Shown in pieces: positions 62,324-64,000 of a stretch of DNA of 64,000 bases; positions within the stretch are counted from its first letter, which is position 1, and each line of letters opens with the position of its first letter. A program made the translations under genes and the position numbers. The notes beneath the pieces were generated by a model. It did not search any database and was not told the origin of the DNA. It was given only the letters and a program-made list of their open reading frames with translations. This DNA comes from Candidatus Lachnocurva vaginae. Lineage in GTDB: Bacteria; Bacillota; Clostridia; Lachnospirales; Lachnospiraceae. The stretch is from contig CP049781.1 of assembly GCA_011082265.1 (NCBI GenBank), positions 930,001-994,000 of the forward strand, written 5' to 3'.

Positions 62324-64000
62324 TTACTTTCTAAGTTCAATTCCCATATTAGAAAGCTCTTTTAATATATTATTCATAGGCAAAGTTATGTCATTTTCTT
62401 CTAAATTTTTATCTTTTGCTCTGAATGTAAGTGTGTATGCCATGGACTTAAATCCGTCTTTTATCTGATTGCCTTCATATAAATCAAAAAGTTTATAGCT
62501 TTCAAGGTTCTTTCCACCATTTTCTTTGAATACTTTTTCAATATCATAAGATAAAACATTTTTTGGTACAACAAGTGAAATATCCCTACTTGATGGCGGA
62601 AAGTTTATAATTTTTTCGTACTTTGTATTAAAGCTTGCATTCTCATAAATATATTGTAAATCCAAAACTGCTATATAAGTTCTATCGCCTATCTTATAAT
62701 TCTTAAGAACGTTAGGATGAACTTCTCCTATGTATCCTATAACATTTCCTTTATAAATTATATCTGCCTGTCTTCCAGGATGTAAAAATGACTTGTCGGA
62801 ATTTGGATCATATGTTATATCTTCTATCATTCCAACCTTAGAAAGGACTTCTTCTACTACGCCTTTCATGTTAAAGAAATCTCCTTCTCCATAAAATCCG
62901 AACGTAAGCTGTGCTCTTTCATCCGGAAGATCTGTTAAAGGAAGACTCTTTGGGATATATACATTTCCTATTTCGTATAGGTATGCTTCTTTATTTCTCT
63001 TATTATAGTTAGTTGAAAGAGAAGTAAGAATCCCATTAAGAGAAAGTGTTCTCATGATTCTAAAATCTTCTCCTAAAGGATTTTGAATTTCAATTGCATC
63101 TCTATATTTACTATCTTTTTCTATAAGTAATTTATCAAACACTTTCTTACTTTCAAAAGAATAATGCATTGCTTCCGAAAATCCATATTCCAAAGCTATT
63201 TCTCTACAAAGCTTATTAATATTTCCTTTGTGTCCGAGTGTTCCTACAGTAGCTTCGCCTTTCGGAAGAGTTGTAGGAATTTTATCATATCCATAAAATC
63301 TTGCGACTTCTTCCGCTATATCAGCATAGCAAAGTAAGTCAAGTCTAAAGAATGGGATGATAAGTTCATTTGTCTTTTCATTATAGCCTACTTCAAGTCT
63401 CTTAAAATAAGAAAGCATTGTATCAGCTTCAATACAAGTTCCGAGCATGTCATTATATTTATCGGGTTCAAATGGAATTCTTACTTCCTTTTTTTCCTCA
63501 TTACATACATCAAGTATTTCTCCTACAACTTCTCCTGCATGAAGTTCTTCAACAAGCTCACAAGCTCTTTCCATTGCAAGATATGCCATTTCATTTGGAA
63601 GTCCCTTTTCAAATTTTGAAGAAGCATCTGTTCTAAGTCCGAGCTTTTTCGATGAAAGTCTTATATTTGTTCCGTCAAAGCATGCCGCTTCAAAAAGAAT
63701 ATCCTTTGCAGAATCAGTAATCATAGAGTTTTCTCCTCCCATGATACCTGCAATACCTATAGGCTTTTCTTTGTCATTTATCATCAATATATCATTGGTA
63801 AGAGTTCTTTCTATTCCATCAAGCGTTGTAAATTTTTCATTATCTTTTGCGTTATCAACAATTATTTCATTTCCCGCTATCGTACTTATATCATAAGCAT
63901 GCATAGGCTGACCATATTCTTCCATAACATAATTAGTTATGTCGACAAAGTTATTTATAGGTCTTATTCCTTGAGATCTAAGTCTTTTTTGCATCCAAAT
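62324..64000 (-). CDS. pheT: Phenylalanyl-tRNA synthetase beta subunit (partial, 5' end outside window)
   Basis: About 558 codons are visible. The frame is open to the right edge; the ATG at 63994 is internal because the residues around it (WMQKRLRSQGIRPINNFVDI) belong to the middle of PheT. The B3/B4 editing region (DITNYVMEEYGQPMHAYD), the B5 domain, the catalytic-like core and the C-terminal ferredoxin-fold anticodon domain (NFPPSSRDISLVVP) are present. Typical full length is ~800. It precedes queA by 39 bp. Confidence 0.95.
   Translation of the reverse strand: MWMQKRLRSQGIRPINNFVDITNYVMEEYGQPMHAYDISTIAGNEIIVDNAKDNEKFTTLDGIERTLTNDILMINDKEKPIGIAGIMGGENSMITDSAKDILFEAACFDGTNIRLSSKKLGLRTDASSKFEKGLPNEMAYLAMERACELVEELHAGEVVGEILDVCNEEKKEVRIPFEPDKYNDMLGTCIEADTMLSYFKRLEVGYNEKTNELIIPFFRLDLLCYADIAEEVARFYGYDKIPTTLPKGEATVGTLGHKGNINKLCREIALEYGFSEAMHYSFESKKVFDKLLIEKDSKYRDAIEIQNPLGEDFRIMRTLSLNGILTSLSTNYNKRNKEAYLYEIGNVYIPKSLPLTDLPDERAQLTFGFYGEGDFFNMKGVVEEVLSKVGMIEDITYDPNSDKSFLHPGRQADIIYKGNVIGYIGEVHPNVLKNYKIGDRTYIAVLDLQYIYENASFNTKYEKIINFPPSSRDISLVVPKNVLSYDIEKVFKENGGKNLESYKLFDLYEGNQIKDGFKSMAYTLTFRAKDKNLEENDITLPMNNILKELSNMGIELRK

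Overview
The window is AT-rich chromosomal DNA of an anaerobic Clostridia species, most likely a member of the Lachnospiraceae or a close relative. The reasons are a single-subunit pyruvate:ferredoxin oxidoreductase, AddAB, DUF4364, the DUF5716/DUF5717-type pair, a small 'glyoxalase'-named acidic protein and an FtsA-like protein with a long C-terminal tail. These family assignments come from memory of the families; no search was run. Almost everything is on the minus strand. The plus-strand genes are htpG, an ABC-F ATPase and a TM2/DUF2752 pair. No rRNA, tRNA or CRISPR array was seen.

Layout by coordinate. 1-6.7 kb: a four-gene minus-strand cluster of unknown function (giant DUF5717-type protein, Hsp70/actin-like DUF5716-type ATPase, TPR protein, coiled-coil membrane protein). 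6.7-11.7 kb: glnS, a DUF2225 zinc protein, queT under a preQ1-I riboswitch, argS and a terminator. 11.7-14.9 kb: a rhomboid-like membrane protein divergent from htpG, with a perfect CIRCE operator between them. 14.9-24.9 kb: addA, addB, prfA, prmC and rpmE. 25.0-26.7 kb: a 1.7-kb insert (MFS transporter plus radical-SAM remnants) between rho and rpmE, bounded by a 68-bp duplication of the rho 3' end. 26.7-30.2 kb: rho with a very long repetitive disordered region, DUF4364 and a coiled-coil protein. 30.4-34.5 kb: nifJ and an MBL hydrolase. 34.8-36.4 kb: an ABC-F ATPase. 36.5-44.0 kb: FtsA-like, coaE, polA and an aminopeptidase P. 44.2-54.3 kb: a division and cell-wall (dcw) cluster read mraZ, rsmH, ftsL-like, class B PBP, mraY, murD, ftsW, divIB, ftsZ. 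54.7-55.4 kb: TM2 and DUF2752 proteins. 55.4-59.4 kb: a decayed mobile block, visibly richer in G+C, carrying an ABC-2 exporter between YcaO and CPBP-protease remnants and flanked by a perfect 167-bp repeat of the DUF4186 gene start. 59.4-64 kb: a PH-like protein and an XRE regulator, then lgt, queA and the 3' part of pheT.

Two themes stand out. First, both inserts sit at gene ends, duplicate the gene end, and carry a transporter flanked by remnants of peptide-modifying enzymes (radical SAM; YcaO), which suggests decayed RiPP-type cassettes. Smaller tandem duplications of gene 3' ends occur at mraY and at the Hsp70-like gene. Second, queuosine salvage is represented twice: import of a precursor under preQ1 control (queT) and queA.
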